A stretch of 64,000 nt of DNA from Cycas panzhihuaensis. Taxonomy: Eukaryota; Cycadophyta. Location of the stretch: assembly GCA_023213395.1 (NCBI GenBank), contig CM041465.1:2108001-2172000 (forward strand), in the 5' to 3' direction. The notes under the pieces are model-generated. The model was not told the DNA's origin, made no database searches, and saw nothing but the letters and a program-made list of their open reading frames with translations. Of the stretch, positions 44,235-55,116 are shown one piece after another (position 1 is the first letter of the stretch; every line of letters begins with the position of its first letter). The position numbers and the translations under genes are program-made.

Positions 44235-46235
44235 TTTGATTGCTCAATATCAAAAATTTGTTCTGATATGCTTAGGTAAGGGAAAAGGAAAATCTGTTAG
44301 TCAATACTCATTCTTTTTAGGTAAAAAAATAATGATGTCATCTAACTATATAATGTAAGAATGAGTTGATTAAGTGTGCATTACACAAGATTTATACATC
44401 CACTTTAAACTAAAATAACTTCATCATTATAGTACTCTGAACGAGGATTTTGACAAATTAAATTGTTTGTGAATCAGATGCTTGGTTGGGGAGATATCAT
44501 AAAAATTGTAACATGACCTCTTTAGGAAAATCAATTAAAGTCATTCAGACTTTAGCCCTTTTAATAGAATAACAATGGGTAACATTGAAGTTGCATGAGA
44601 CCAAAGGGCTTAACTGCTAGGGGGCTAATAAACCTCAAATTAGATTCCAATATGATTTGTTCAAAAAATAACTTTAAAAAAAATATAAAATCTACCCTAT
44701 TTATTTTGAAGTCCATAGATTTCAAAATAGGACCCAATCTAATTTAATTTAGGAGGAACTTTGGAAAACAATATATACCAAAGCTAAGATTTTTGAACCT
44801 GCACAATCTTTAGTTTACGGTGATAAATTTTGAGAAGTGTCCTTTTAATAAAATCATTAATGAGAATCTCTTGAATTCATGCTTGGGTGAATGATTCTCC
44901 AAATTGGATTAATGTAACTTACTCTTCATATAATGTTATATAGAAGGTAGTCACTCAGCTTCAAACATGATCATGAGCATAGAGTAATGACATAAATCTT
45001 GAGTTAGGTGCTTTATGGGCTTTGTAATGAAGATAATAGGTCTAATGACAAATGAAGGACATAAGATGATCAACTCTAAAACAAAATGGATGGAGACACG
45101 ATGTCTACATAGAAGGTAAAGTCGCCTAGTGCTCTTCATAGGAATAGATACCATAGACATACCAATTTTGGTCTTATTTACTGTAGGTGTCACTTTTCCA
45201 CAGGTAGGTGACTCCAACGAATTTCATCTCCTTCTATAGATCCTTTTAGGGATGGTTTATATGATGCACCCTTATATTTATGAGGCTTTTCTCTCTACTC
45301 TTAATGGTTAGGGCTTTGATTAATGTCCAACTCTTTCATTCTTCTCTAACATAAGTATACGATAATCATTCTCATTACTAAGTGGTGAATAAACCCCATA
45401 CAAGTTGTTTAACAACTATGGATATTCATTCTCTATGTACTACTATATCTTTAAGATAAGCATAGTGCAGGCACATTTTTCATTATATCAATAATGATGT
45501 AGTATTTTTCTTCCTTTATAGGTGCACCTTCTTTTTGTTAGGGATTCCATAATTATGTAGTGGTGGCAATCTTCACACTCTAGATATCCACAACATCTCA
45601 TAAGATAGAATGGATTCATGCTAAGTATTCTTCTTCTGTTTGGAAAACTTTTAGTAGTATAACACCATTGATCATAGCTCATGGAGAATTGTTAGGGCTT
45701 ATTTCTAATTAGGCCCTATGGCTTATAAATTGGCAATAAAAACTAGCTTGCCTAATGTTGGAATATTCTTATTCTTTGCTTTTACTATATTAACTAGCTA
45801 ACTTGTGACTAACTCCAATATGGTTGGGTTTGAAGTGTTCACTATAGATTTTTCTGATGATGCATACCTTATGAGCTATTTACAAAAGATTATATGACTC
45901 AGGCATCTCACTTTCTAACATTTCTAAGAATTAGGATTTTATCTTTTGGTGGTAATGAACATTGCATCTTTATTTTCAATCGGCACATACCTCCATTCTC
46001 ACGTCTCTGGAATCATCTACGCGGACTAGTGCCATTTTCTTCAATGATGGTTGCCTTTAGTAATATGAGTAAACAACCAACCCCTCTCAACATAAATTCT
46101 ATAGCAATAGTTATTTTGTGTGTTTTTCTTCATAGCTACAGATGGCTTCTTAACAACTATAAACCTAAATCAAATAGCTTATCTTTATCTCTGTGGCTAA
46201 GCATCTCTTTTAATCTTCTATCTTAACTTTACCTA
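44235..46235 (-). other. Cop4 leader or unassigned 5' internal region
   Basis: About 2 kb between primer site and gag remnant. Minus-strand frames at 44951-45217 and 45488-45682 resemble no known protein and I leave them unannotated. Confidence 0.4.
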
Positions 46236-46246
46236 CTCTGATACCA
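46236..46246 (-). promoter_or_regulatory. Cop4 primer binding site
   Basis: Minus strand tggtatcagag, the exact initiator-Met complement, adjoining the 5' LTR. Confidence 0.85.
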
Positions 46247-46569
46247 TGTTAGAAACATGAATATCAAATCTTTCATATTGATCATTATTAAAAGAGATGA
46301 GTACATATTTATACTTAGACTTACTGCTAACTCTTCTAACTAAAATTGATAACCGCTTCATGTACTAATTAGGTGTTACACATAACGATGTGCTTAAGCA
46401 CATTTAATAACTTGACTTAATACTTATATTGGACCTTTAATATTAACATTATTACTAACCTATAAACCATGACATAATATCCCTTATGGAATTCACATTA
46501 ATAACCCCTAAACATAATATTCTCCTAGACACACTAAATATTTACATATTAAAACATTAACTCTTAATA
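46247..46569 (-). repeat. Cop4 5' LTR
   Basis: 323 bp, colinear with 41994-42316. Its outer terminus reads taata instead of taaca. Confidence 0.85.
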
Positions 46570-47500
46570 GCCGCGAGAAAATAAAGATTAAGAGGATGCT
46601 TATTTGAGGGTTACACATATTAGTGAAGAGATGTCATCTACTCATAGAGATAATAAGGGAACATTGGTGGGAATACTAATAGAATTACCCATTTGAGGGT
46701 TGCATAGGTAGAGAAGAATACATAGAACTATCATATAGAGATTGTGAGGCTATTAGTGGCTATCTAAGCTTGGGAGTGCTTAATAAATCCTACATACATT
46801 CATAACTACACAAAACAATTAGTTAAATAGGGATGAATTTAGATAGAGGAGGATGAAGGAGGAAGAAATGATTATTTATAGGCCTAATGATGATTCTTTC
46901 TATCAAACCCCTAGTAATGACCTATTAAACTAATCCTTAATAGTCTGACAACATAATAATAGTGAGATTTTTAGAAAAAATAACTTTTTTTCTATGAAAA
47001 AGTTAAATTTTTATAGGATTTATTCATTGCCTCTACCTTTTGTGGATTATTCAATGGAGAATATACTCTAATAGACTTTGGATAAAGTTTATTTTTTATT
47101 TTCTAATATTTGAGGCACATTAACATTGATTGGGTTTACTTTTTATGTCCATAATGAAGCTTGATAATATCTAGCTCCCAATCAAGTGGTAATTTAGGAT
47201 CCAAATCCATTATATGATGATTTAACATCCATTTTATAAAAATAAATACATCACATATGCTTAATTTTTTAAGATATATGATCTAACAATGGTCACATGT
47301 AGTAATTTTATATAAATCTTTAGTGAAACGGTAAATTTTTGTACTTTTTATGATATATAGGCTATTTACGAGTAGACTAAGGTAATGACTTCACTTATTC
47401 TAGTTACCTACATGTAGATTAAAGACTTTCAAAGCTTTCTTACTTTATTTTTGTGTTTGATCAATTACTTTCTAGTTATTTTTTATTAGTCTTTTGCTTA
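46570..47500 (+). other. Spacer, possibly decayed 5' LTR and leader of Cop5
   Basis: AT-rich, no coding. It precedes the Cop5 gag remnant, but no LTR pair or primer site could be identified. Two similar segments, 'atttgagggtt.ca.a' near 46601 and 46693, may be part of an old repeat. Confidence 0.35.
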
Positions 47501-48320
47501 AAATGACTAATAAAGGAAGCATGATGGATATAATAACTAAAAACTCTTAGGTCTTGAAAATTATACTACATGGAAACATCATAAGTTTAGTTTCTTTTAT
47601 ATAAATGATCTCTGTAAGTAATTAGATGATTTAGTCAAGGGTAAAGATGTTGTAGAGGTCATTGTGTTTAAAACTAAATTGACCATCTATACTACTTTTA
47701 ATGCTAAATATCAATTAAAGATGCATATAATATTTGGTTTTCTCAATATTTCAATAAGTGATAGTTTCATTTTAAATATCAAAGAAGCTATACCAAAGCA
47801 AATATAGGATATGATTATGAACTTGTATGAGCATAAGGATAAAGTGAGAGCCCTAAACTTACGAAGTTAGTTGTATACTTTGAAGATTACTAGAAATATA
47901 ACAGAACATATGCAATGTGCAAAGTCAATTTAGTATCAACTATTGATAATAAGGGAGATCATTCCTAATTTAGAAGTTATAACTTATATACTAAGGTGTC
48001 TTTTGTTATAGTATAAGAACTTCATAACCACATTAACCCTAGATGATAAATTGACAATTATAATAATTGGTTTTTTAGAATCTCTACTTATGAAACATGA
48101 GTAGAAGTCGAAACACATGTATGGTGAATCATCTGGAGTATTGATATCTAGATCAAAATAGAAAAAGCCCTTTATTCCAAAGAAGAATACACCTTTTGAG
48201 ATTGTAATTTAAAAGAGAAAACCAAGAGCTTTAAAGGGATAATATAGACCAAAGTATTATTATTGTGGAAAGTTATTTCATATTAAAATGGATTAGGAAT
48301 AATAGTAACAATAGTCTCTT
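47501..48320 (+). pseudogene. Cop5: very decayed copia gag
   Basis: Plus-strand remnant. LENYTTWKHHKFSFFYIND (about 47550-47610) is the N-terminal 'L.G.NY..W......' block, followed by KLTIYTTFNAKYQLKMHIIF, a central region with DMIMNLYEHKDKVRALNLRS, and a zinc knuckle near 48255-48300 (PKYYYCGKLFHIKMDXE, first Cys changed to Tyr). Stops occur every few dozen codons. It belongs to a copia family distinct from Cop2/Cop3/Cop6/Cop7. Confidence 0.7.
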
Positions 48321-48469
48321 AACAATCTTAAAATTAACCTTAATAATGAAAATAAGAATAATAACAATGACAACCACCTAAATAATGTGGTTATTTTATG
48401 GATTCAATAAATAAGACATCTCCTATAATTACAACACACTTGTTTACTATAGCATATAAGATGAGTTCT

Positions 48470-49297
48470 AAGACATATGATATATGGTTTATTGATAAGT
48501 GTATCAAAACATATGACTAAAAGGTTAGAATGGTTTAGTGAGATGTGAAAGGTAAATCAAAATATAACCATTGAGGGTGATACTAAGCTAGAGGCCATTA
48601 GAATTAGAAAGGTACCATTTACCATGTTGAATGGTGATTGGAAACATTTAGAGAATATTTTATACATTCTAATTCTAAAGGTAAATCTTATTTTAGTTGG
48701 TGAAATTAAATAATAAGATATGTCTATGATATTTGGTTAAGTACAATACATAATATAAGATAAATAAAATAAGGTAGTAGCCATATGTATTGGAGAGAAT
48801 AATATGTATAAAGCACAAGGATACTCTAAAGTACAATGAGCATTCTTTGATACATCCTTAAAATAGAAGTTGCGATATGAACAAATGGGTCATCTAAACT
48901 ACAACAATCTCTAATTAATGTATAAGTTAAAAATAGTCCATGGACTTCCTATGATAAGCAATAAAGTTTGTTTATATGAACCTTATATATTTGGTAAGTA
49001 GTATAGAGAGATATTTCTGAAGAAGAAAGTGTGGAGATTTAGAGAAAAGTTAGGATTGATTCACTTAAAAATCTATGGACCTATTCTTATCGTCTCACTA
49101 GGTGGAGCAAGATACTTTATTACTTTTATTAACAATTTTAAAGAAAGGCCTAAGTTTTTTCATTCATAAAGAATGGAATTAGATAGAAGATTAAGATCCT
49201 ACAGAATTATAATAGTGGAGAGTACACTTCAAATGAATTCATACAATTTTATAGGGATCATGGAATTAAGAGGTAACTTATTATCAGAATAGGTACA
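48470..49297 (+). pseudogene. Cop5: decayed protease and integrase start
   Basis: After a blurred protease region (TYDIWFIDKCIKTYD near 48477-48520, matching 'WxxDSGCSxHM' only weakly), the gag-pre-integrase block LRYEQMGHLNYNNL and MYKLKIVHGLPMI (about 48870-48955) and VCLYEPYIFGK appear. The integrase core LGLIHLKIYGPILIVSLGGA, RYFITFINNFKERPKFF (about 49050-49160) and QNYNSGEYTSNEF-like sequence follow. The reading breaks off at 49297 in the GT of the GTPQQNG motif, where an insertion starts. Confidence 0.75.
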
Positions 49298-49740
49298 TGC
49301 ACAATGTCACAGGATCACAAAGATAGAAAATTACAGGAAAATGGACATTACACATGTACACAGATTTTGCCAGGTGGAAAACCCCTTCTGGGGAAGAAAA
49401 ACCACCTCCTAAATTTTGATTTTATTTTTATCTGTAACTATACAAAGACCATAAGAATACCATCTATGTATAACAAACCAGCCTTTGAAATAGGCTTTGG
49501 ACAACCTCCTAGATTCTCAGAACCACCTCCTTGAATCTAGGAAAGGGTATTAATAATAAGAAAGGTTCATTAAAATGGGCAGTTGTGCATTTCAACGACC
49601 TTTCACATAATAATAAATAACATAAACTTTTAACTTTAAACCTTTGAATCACTTAAATATTTATTTACACATGTGACTTAAATATAACATAACAATAAAA
49701 ATAAAAGTAACATTAATAATCCTAACACTTACAAATACCT
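49298..49740 (-). repeat. About 445-bp insertion in Cop5 integrase, probable solo LTR
   Basis: Cop5 integrase reads ...RIGT up to 49297 and resumes at about 49746 with P**N*VVE*MNR, so the DNA between is an insertion. It contains 'agattttgcc.ggtggaaaacccc' and 'ggggaagaaaaaccacc', the same kind of block found in the Lard1 LTR. Flanks gtaca and ttata agree at three of five bases. A plus-strand frame (49304-49534) is read as chance. Orientation is inferred from the likeness to the Lard1 LTR. Confidence 0.55.
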
Positions 49741-49745
49741 TTATA

Positions 49746-49837
49746 CCTTAATAGAATTGAGTTGTTGAGTAGATGAATAGGACTTTAATTCAAAAAGCTA
49801 AAGTGATGATGAAAGTGAAGGAAGGAAGGATTCCACA
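49746..49837 (+). pseudogene. Cop5: integrase segment between two insertions
   Basis: Short piece reading, with stops, P..N.VVE.MNRTLIQKAKVMMKV, the block holding the third catalytic residue (Glu kept). The last 17 bases (gaaggaaggattccaca) do not fit the integrase pattern and may be filler at the Cop6 insertion. Confidence 0.7.
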
Positions 49838-50148
49838 TGAAGGAATGATGGATCTAAGGAATAAATCACTCATATGTACACAATGGTAATGGATAATGAA
49901 AATGAGATGAAACAAGATATGAGAGTAAGCTTGGAGGTAAGAATGAATAATGACTCCCTCCTTGAGATTTTGCCTTTTATTATTGAGGGTGAGCATTAGG
50001 GTTAGGATTTTCCCGCCTAATAACATGAACTTGAAATTACATTTAAATGCACATAAAGTACATTTTATTAAGAGACTAATACTAATAATATATCCTAAGG
50101 TCATATAATTAATCTATACAAATGACCTTAATACATTAACCTCTTTCA
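49838..50148 (-). repeat. Cop6 3' LTR
   Basis: 311 bp; on the minus strand starts tgaaagagg and ends ccttca. Homologous in layout to the Cop2/Cop3 LTRs (tgaaaRggttaatg start) but diverged. Confidence 0.92.
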
Positions 50149-50164
50149 ATCCCCCCCTTAATGG
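50149..50164 (-). promoter_or_regulatory. Cop6 polypurine tract
   Basis: Minus strand ends aaggggggat directly upstream of the 3' LTR. Confidence 0.85.
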
Positions 50165-50630
50165 TAGAAGGTTATTTTTTAGAAAATCTATTCTATGAGG
50201 TCTTCTTTTGAGCCTCATTATTACATTGAAATTCTAAATGACACTTTTGTAGGAAAACCCTTATGGGAAATAAAAATCTATGAACTTTCTAAGATCTATA
50301 GCCCCTTTTATAAATTAAAATGGCTAAGGTTACTCTTTGATGTAGCCTAATAGCTAAGTAGCTTAAATGTGTAGCCTAATCTGCTAAGTCTTCATATATC
50401 ATTTGGTTATCCCCTATGCCCTTTTGGGTTTTCATAGGTTCTAATTTTCTAAAACTAGTACAACCCTTATCCTTCCGTGCCCACATGGGATTTTCACAAG
50501 CACGATAGAGCAAAGACTTACTCTTATTCTTCTGTGCCCACAAGGGGTTTTCACGAAGAGAATAGAGTATGATGATCCTATTGCTATCTTCTTTTATCAG
50601 TCGAAGATAGAGGCCCTAAGGCTGAGCTGC
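50165..50630 (-). other. Cop6 3' non-coding block
   Basis: Counterpart of 19140-19597. The two tandem units are recognisable (about 50465-50575: minus strand gtgaaaaccccttgtgggc and gtgaaaatcccatgtgggc), but their gcgcg cores have decayed to gcaca and gcacg, as expected from CpG loss. Confidence 0.75.
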
Positions 50631-51480
50631 CTTCAGAATAGTTCAAACTTCACCTTTTGCAGTTGTTTGGTGAAGATATCAGCCACTTGATCTACTGTGG
50701 GGCAGTATTCCAGTTGAATTATGCCATCATCAATAAGTTCTCTAATCCTATGGACTTTCGTACTTATGTGTTTGGTATGATCATGAAATACAAGATTTTT
50801 TGCCATGTAGATTGTTGATTAATTATCCATATGAAGGCTCGTAGGACTTGTTTGGGTGATATTCAATGTTTCTAATAATTTTCTCAGCTATATCACCTCC
50901 TTAATGGTCTCAGAAGCAGTAATGTATTCAGCTTCAGCAGCTAAATCTACAACTATCTTTTATTGTCTAAATCTCCATGATATTGGTGCTATTCCAAGAA
51001 ACATTACATACCCAGACATAGATCTTTATGTATCTTTATCTCCTGCAAATTCTAAATTTATGTATGTAGAAAGTTTGATGTCTAAATTAGGTTCATATAA
51101 CAAACCATATCTGTTGGTTGTCTTAAGGTATCTCAACACTCACACTACTGCCTGCCAATGACTCTGCCTAGGATTTATCATGTAATGAGCAAGAATGTCA
51201 ATAGAGTGTGTAATATCTAGCCTTATATTAGTAGTGTAGATGAGACTACCTACAAGTTTCTTATAGAGTATTGTGTCTGCCTCCCTAGTGTCACCTTCAG
51301 CTAAGAGTTTGGTATTAGGGTCCATAGGTAACATCATTAGCCGAGCATCTTCTAACTGAAATTTGGTTAGAAGATTATTAATGTATTTTTCTTGGAAGAG
51401 GAAAATTTTTCCATTCTTTTGTGTTACTTCAATTCCCAAGTAATATTTCATCAAACCGAGGTCAGACAATTCAAACATTT
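50631..51480 (-). pseudogene. Cop6: RT tail and RNase H pseudogene
   Basis: From 51478 the minus strand reads FELSDLGLMKYYLGIEVTQK, KYINNLLTKFQLEDARLMML and LVGSLIYTTNIRLDITHSID, open to 51140. RNase H continues in other frames with LNLEFAGDKDTXRSMSGYVM-like sequence, AEYITASETIKEVI-like sequence near 50900, LHMDNXSTIYMAKNLVFHDH-like sequence near 50800 and VDQVADIFTKQLQKVKFE-like sequence ending near 50645. A plus-strand frame at 50856-51161 is the antisense shadow of this region. Confidence 0.85.
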
Positions 51481-52330
51481 TACCAAGGTCCTTTTTCAGC
51501 TAGCTTATTACCTGTTCACTATTACCCATTACTAGCATGTCATCCACAAAGATTATGAGATAAGTGACTTTATCCTTATGGTGCTTAATGAATAATGTTA
51601 CATCAATATCTTAGTAGTCACAAACTGCGTATCCAAGTTGCCTCATTCTTTCAGACAACTTGGCAAACCATATACGAGGGGCTTGTTTAAGGCTATATAA
51701 GGACTTTCTGAGCCTGTAAACTTTATGCTTTTGACCTTTGATTTCATATCCTTCTAGCTGAGCTATGTAAATTTCTTCTTTAAGATCTCTATCGAGAAAC
51801 ATTGTATTAATATTAAGTTGGTGGATTTTCCAATCCTGTTGAGTAGTCAAGGCCATAAGAGTTCTAATTGTAGGCCACTTGGTTATAGGTGCAAAGACTT
51901 TAGTGTAGTTGATGCCTTCCCTTTATGTAAATCCTTTAGCTACCAACCTCGCCTTGTGTTTTTCAAGGGTGCCATCTGATCTATGTTTGTTTTTTATCAC
52001 CCATTTATTTTGAACTACCTTTCTACCAAGTGGTAGATCAACGAGGTCCCATATACCATTCTTGATAAGAGATTGGTACTCTTTATTTATGGCATTTCTC
52101 TAAACTGTATGTTTTACAACTTCTTAGTATGAGAGGGGCTCTTCATTAATAGTAAGGTGAAGCTCTACCAGTTCAAGCTTAGTATATAATAATTCTTGCA
52201 TCCTTGCTCTATGGGAACTTCGAGTACTAGTTTTGCCCATCTCATCTAGTCATATATTCTTATTGAGTTGGTAGGCTTCTATAGGTCCTTGAATTGGGAA
52301 TGAAGTCCTAATTTCCTCAACTTCTTGGTT
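51481..52330 (-). pseudogene. Cop6: reverse transcriptase pseudogene
   Basis: Motifs on the minus strand: NGIWDLVDLPLGRKVVQNKW and KHRSDGTLEKHKARLVAKGF (about 52070-51940), then MALTTQQDWKIHQLNINTMF, where the first catalytic Asp is Asn (HQLN for HQLD), SLYSLKQAPRIWFAKLSERM, a taa or tag at about 51613, and the catalytic box LIIFVDDMLVMGNSEQ (about 51560-51520). The loss of one palm Asp and the stop make it inactive. It is the only complete RT of its subfamily in the window and shows what is missing in Cop7. Confidence 0.88.
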
Positions 52331-52357
52331 CTTATTTTGTTCATTAAAATGATTATT

Positions 52358-53571
52358 TTATGAGGAGGATATTAATGCATCTGAGGAAGATGGTCCTTCT
52401 GCCACTGTTTTACCTTTGTCGACTGAAGGTGAAGAGGATGGTTCTTTTATAATGGCTTTACCTTTGTCAACTCTGCTATCTTCAAAGGATGGTTCTGGAT
52501 GTGTACTCATCAGTTTAGAGTCACAACTTGTACCCTCTGAGGCTCTATTGTCAGCTTCCAATATTTGGAGTAATTTATATTTGTCCCCTCCCTCACCAAA
52601 TTTTGGAATCTGAACATCATACTTGATAACATGATTATAGTGACATGAGGGTACTTTGGAGTCTAGTTTAAGTAACTGATCCTCTATCTCTGCAAAAACA
52701 ACATCTCTGGTAATAATAATTTTTAGTTGTGAAGGTATAAAATCCTTATACCCTTTCTTATCCATAGGGTATCCAACAAAGATGCCTTTAAGTGCCCTTG
52801 GCTGGAGTTTATTTTGATCTTCATCCAGAATGTGGGCATAGCATGCAGAGCCAAAAATTTTGAAGGAGTGAACAATAGGAGCTTGTCTTAACCACCTTTT
52901 ATTAGGTGATTGCACTTCCTTTGATGGGCTAATAACATTAATATAATAAAAACTGTCTAGATAACTTTATTCCATAGGTAGGTAGGTACATTTTTGTATA
53001 TCAACATAGCCCAAGCCATATTCATAATTGTCCTATTCATGTGCTCAGTAACTCCATTTTGCTGTGGGGTATCTGCTAGTATTATTTGATGCTTGATGCT
53101 ATTGTCTTGAAGGTAGCTTTTAAACTCATATGAGGTATATTCACCACCATTATCAGTTCGAAGACATTTGAGTTAATAACCTGATTCCTTTTTAGTGAGG
53201 GCTTTGAATTCTTTGAATACACAGAAGGCTTTATCTTTCTTGCGTAGAAAAGCTACCCATACTTTTCTAGTGAAATCATCAATGAAAGAGATGTAATACA
53301 ACTTGCCCTTCAGTGAAGGAATGGCCATTGGCCTGTACAAATTAGAGTATACCAAGTATAATGGATGGCTCAATTTCTACTAACTTTTGGGAAATGGTTG
53401 TTGATGAGATTTAGCAATGATACAAGCTTCATATTTAAAGGGCTTAGAGGAGAACTTTGGAAGATTTAGAAGAGTGTTAGAAAGATCTCTAAGTCTATCA
53501 ATATAAACATGGCCCATGTGAGTATGCCAAAGGGCTTTAGGCATAATGGGCTTTAGAGGATGGAGAGTCAT
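52358..53571 (-). pseudogene. Cop6: integrase pseudogene
   Basis: Minus strand from 53571: ALWHTHMGHVYIDRLRDLSN and FKYEACIIAKSHQQPF (one Cys of the HHCC lost, CEAC to YEAC). The core follows: LVYSNLYRPM with the first catalytic Asp changed to Asn, [27 protein letters not shown] (second Asp kept), [12 protein letters not shown] (Glu kept). The C-terminal part at 52915-52358 reads FKIFGSACYAHILDEDQNKL, GIFVGYPMDKKGYKDF and a Ser/Lys-rich linker. Stops at about 53175 and 53379 and a frame change near 52920 break it. Confidence 0.88.
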
Positions 53572-54000
53572 TTAGTCGAAAGAGTTTGCCATAGAGATGT
53601 TTAGTCAAAACTACCTGATTAGTTGGAGTGTGAATGACCTGGAGAGTCTAGTCATTTGCAGTTACACTCAGATCAAATCCACGAGAGACAAGTGTGGATA
53701 AGGAGAGTAGGTTTTGTTTGAGATTGGGTATGTATAAGACATCAAGCAATGTAAAATCTTCTAAGCCTAGGTGTTTCAGGCGAATGTTACCAATTCCTTC
53801 AATAGGTTATTGTAATTTATCAGCTATGTGAACAACTCCTTGAACATTTGAATCAAACGTATGATATAGACTGCGATTTCACATCATATGTTGAGTTGCT
53901 CTTATGTTCATAATCCACTATCCATTAATTGAAGCAGCACTATTGGCAATTCTAATAGGGCTTGGCATTAGTGAAGGGAATTCATAAGTGATATATCCAC
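53572..54000 (-). pseudogene. Cop6: protease pseudogene
   Basis: The active-site region near 53930-53890 reads WIMNIRATQHMM on the minus strand, where the family has D-(S/T)-G: both Asp and Gly are lost. The spacer LGLEDFTLLDVLYIPNLKQN (about 53770-53710) and LLSLSTLVSRGFDLS follow, leading to integrase. Confidence 0.75.
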
Positions 54001-55116
54001 ATCAAGCTTCAAAGTATATCTTTGATTGGTCAATGGCATTTGATGATGAAGATCTCTCAATTCTTTGAACGTATGCTTGTACAAAACCTACACCACTAAA
54101 AGATTCTTCACAAGTTTCTTCAACATTGTGAGCTCCATGTTTTGGTTAAAACTTGGCCAACTTATAAGTGGTAGTTCTATAGTCTTTTACTAAGTGTCCT
54201 TTACAGTTATATTGATCACGCATAATAGTTTGATTACTAGTCCCTGAAGAGGTACTAGTTTGGCCTGACTATCTTGCTCTTTGTTGAGGTGGCCCTCAAC
54301 CTTGAGACTGTCGAGGTTGTGACTGAGGGTTTGGTTGACCTTGTAGACGATTTCCCATGTTTCTTCCTCTTTCTCTTAGTCAGTTATTTCCTCTTCCATG
54401 AGAGGGACCTTAATTCTTTATATAAAAACTTCTTCTTCCACCTCAAAGGCTGCATCTAGAAAAGAGTCAGAGGCTACAAAGTTTGTATCAAAGGTCTTTT
54501 CAAATTCTATGAACTTATCAGGAAGTGTTTCAAAGTTGAGAGTCTTTAATGTTTTACTAGATTGAAGACTTCTAAGTAAGTTTTTATAATCAGGAACATG
54601 TAGACATGACTGGATCAACAATGCCTAAGTGATACATTGGGTCTCAAAATCTTTATCAATTGCCTATCTGATTGGTCGAAGGAGATTTATTATCTCATGA
54701 ACTCGCCCTTTTTGTATTTTTAATTTATTCATTTTTAGAATAAGATGAACAAATTCTAAATCTAACTTGGTATCAAAGTTCTTCTTAAGAACTTCAAGGA
54801 CATTCCAGGCTATATCATATTGCTCTTTATTAATCAAGTTGTGCAAGGAGTGATCAATGACCAACAGAATTCCTACACGAATCTTTTCATCATCTATCTC
54901 CCATTATAGTTTAGTTGCAATATCTGTAGGAGCTGTTGAGGTGGACCCACCAGAAGTAGGTGTTGTAGATGTTGCTGGTATGCTAGGTGTAGGCTGCAAG
55001 TGGGCTCTCCAAAGGCCTTCATACTTTGTAGTATTTTTAGCTACAATATACCATAGATCCCAATTTTCTTTGTCTTTCAATATACAGTTAACATTCTGCT
55101 TGAATTGAGATGACAT
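54001..55116 (-). pseudogene. Cop6: gag pseudogene
   Basis: Minus-strand ATG at 55116 (complement of 55114-55116): MSSQFKQNVNCILKDKENWD, then YIVAKNTTKYEGLWRAHLQP. Further segments: VIDHSLHNLINKEQYDIAWN (from 54860), ILKMNKLKIQKG, LLRSLQSSKTLKTLNFETLP and IEFEKTFDTNFVASDSF down to about 54418. A Gly/Arg/Gln-rich linker follows, and a zinc knuckle near 54220-54180 with two cysteines replaced (RDQYNCKGHLVKDYR). Several stops and one frameshift. Upstream in-frame codons to 55230 are leader. Confidence 0.88.

Larger units (their letters stand above)
41994..46569 (-). mobile_element. Cop4: minus-strand LTR element with gag-like coding only
   Basis: LTRs at 41994-42316 and 46247-46569 (323 bp each, roughly 90% identical by eye), starting tgttagaaac. 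On the minus strand a purine tract ccttaagagagg precedes the 3' LTR and tggtatcagag follows the 5' LTR. The flanks gtgac and gccgc do not match, so no target duplication is left. The 3.9-kb internal region shows a gag remnant but no protease, integrase or RT motif, resembling gag-only non-autonomous elements (TR-GAG type), unless pol was deleted. Confidence 0.8.

Noticed and set aside
50856-51161. Plus-strand frame, and its counterpart at 63433-63738 (minus), 18707-18922 and 38882-39097 (minus)
   Set aside because: These are antisense shadows of the conserved RNase H region; they recur because the underlying sense sequence recurs.
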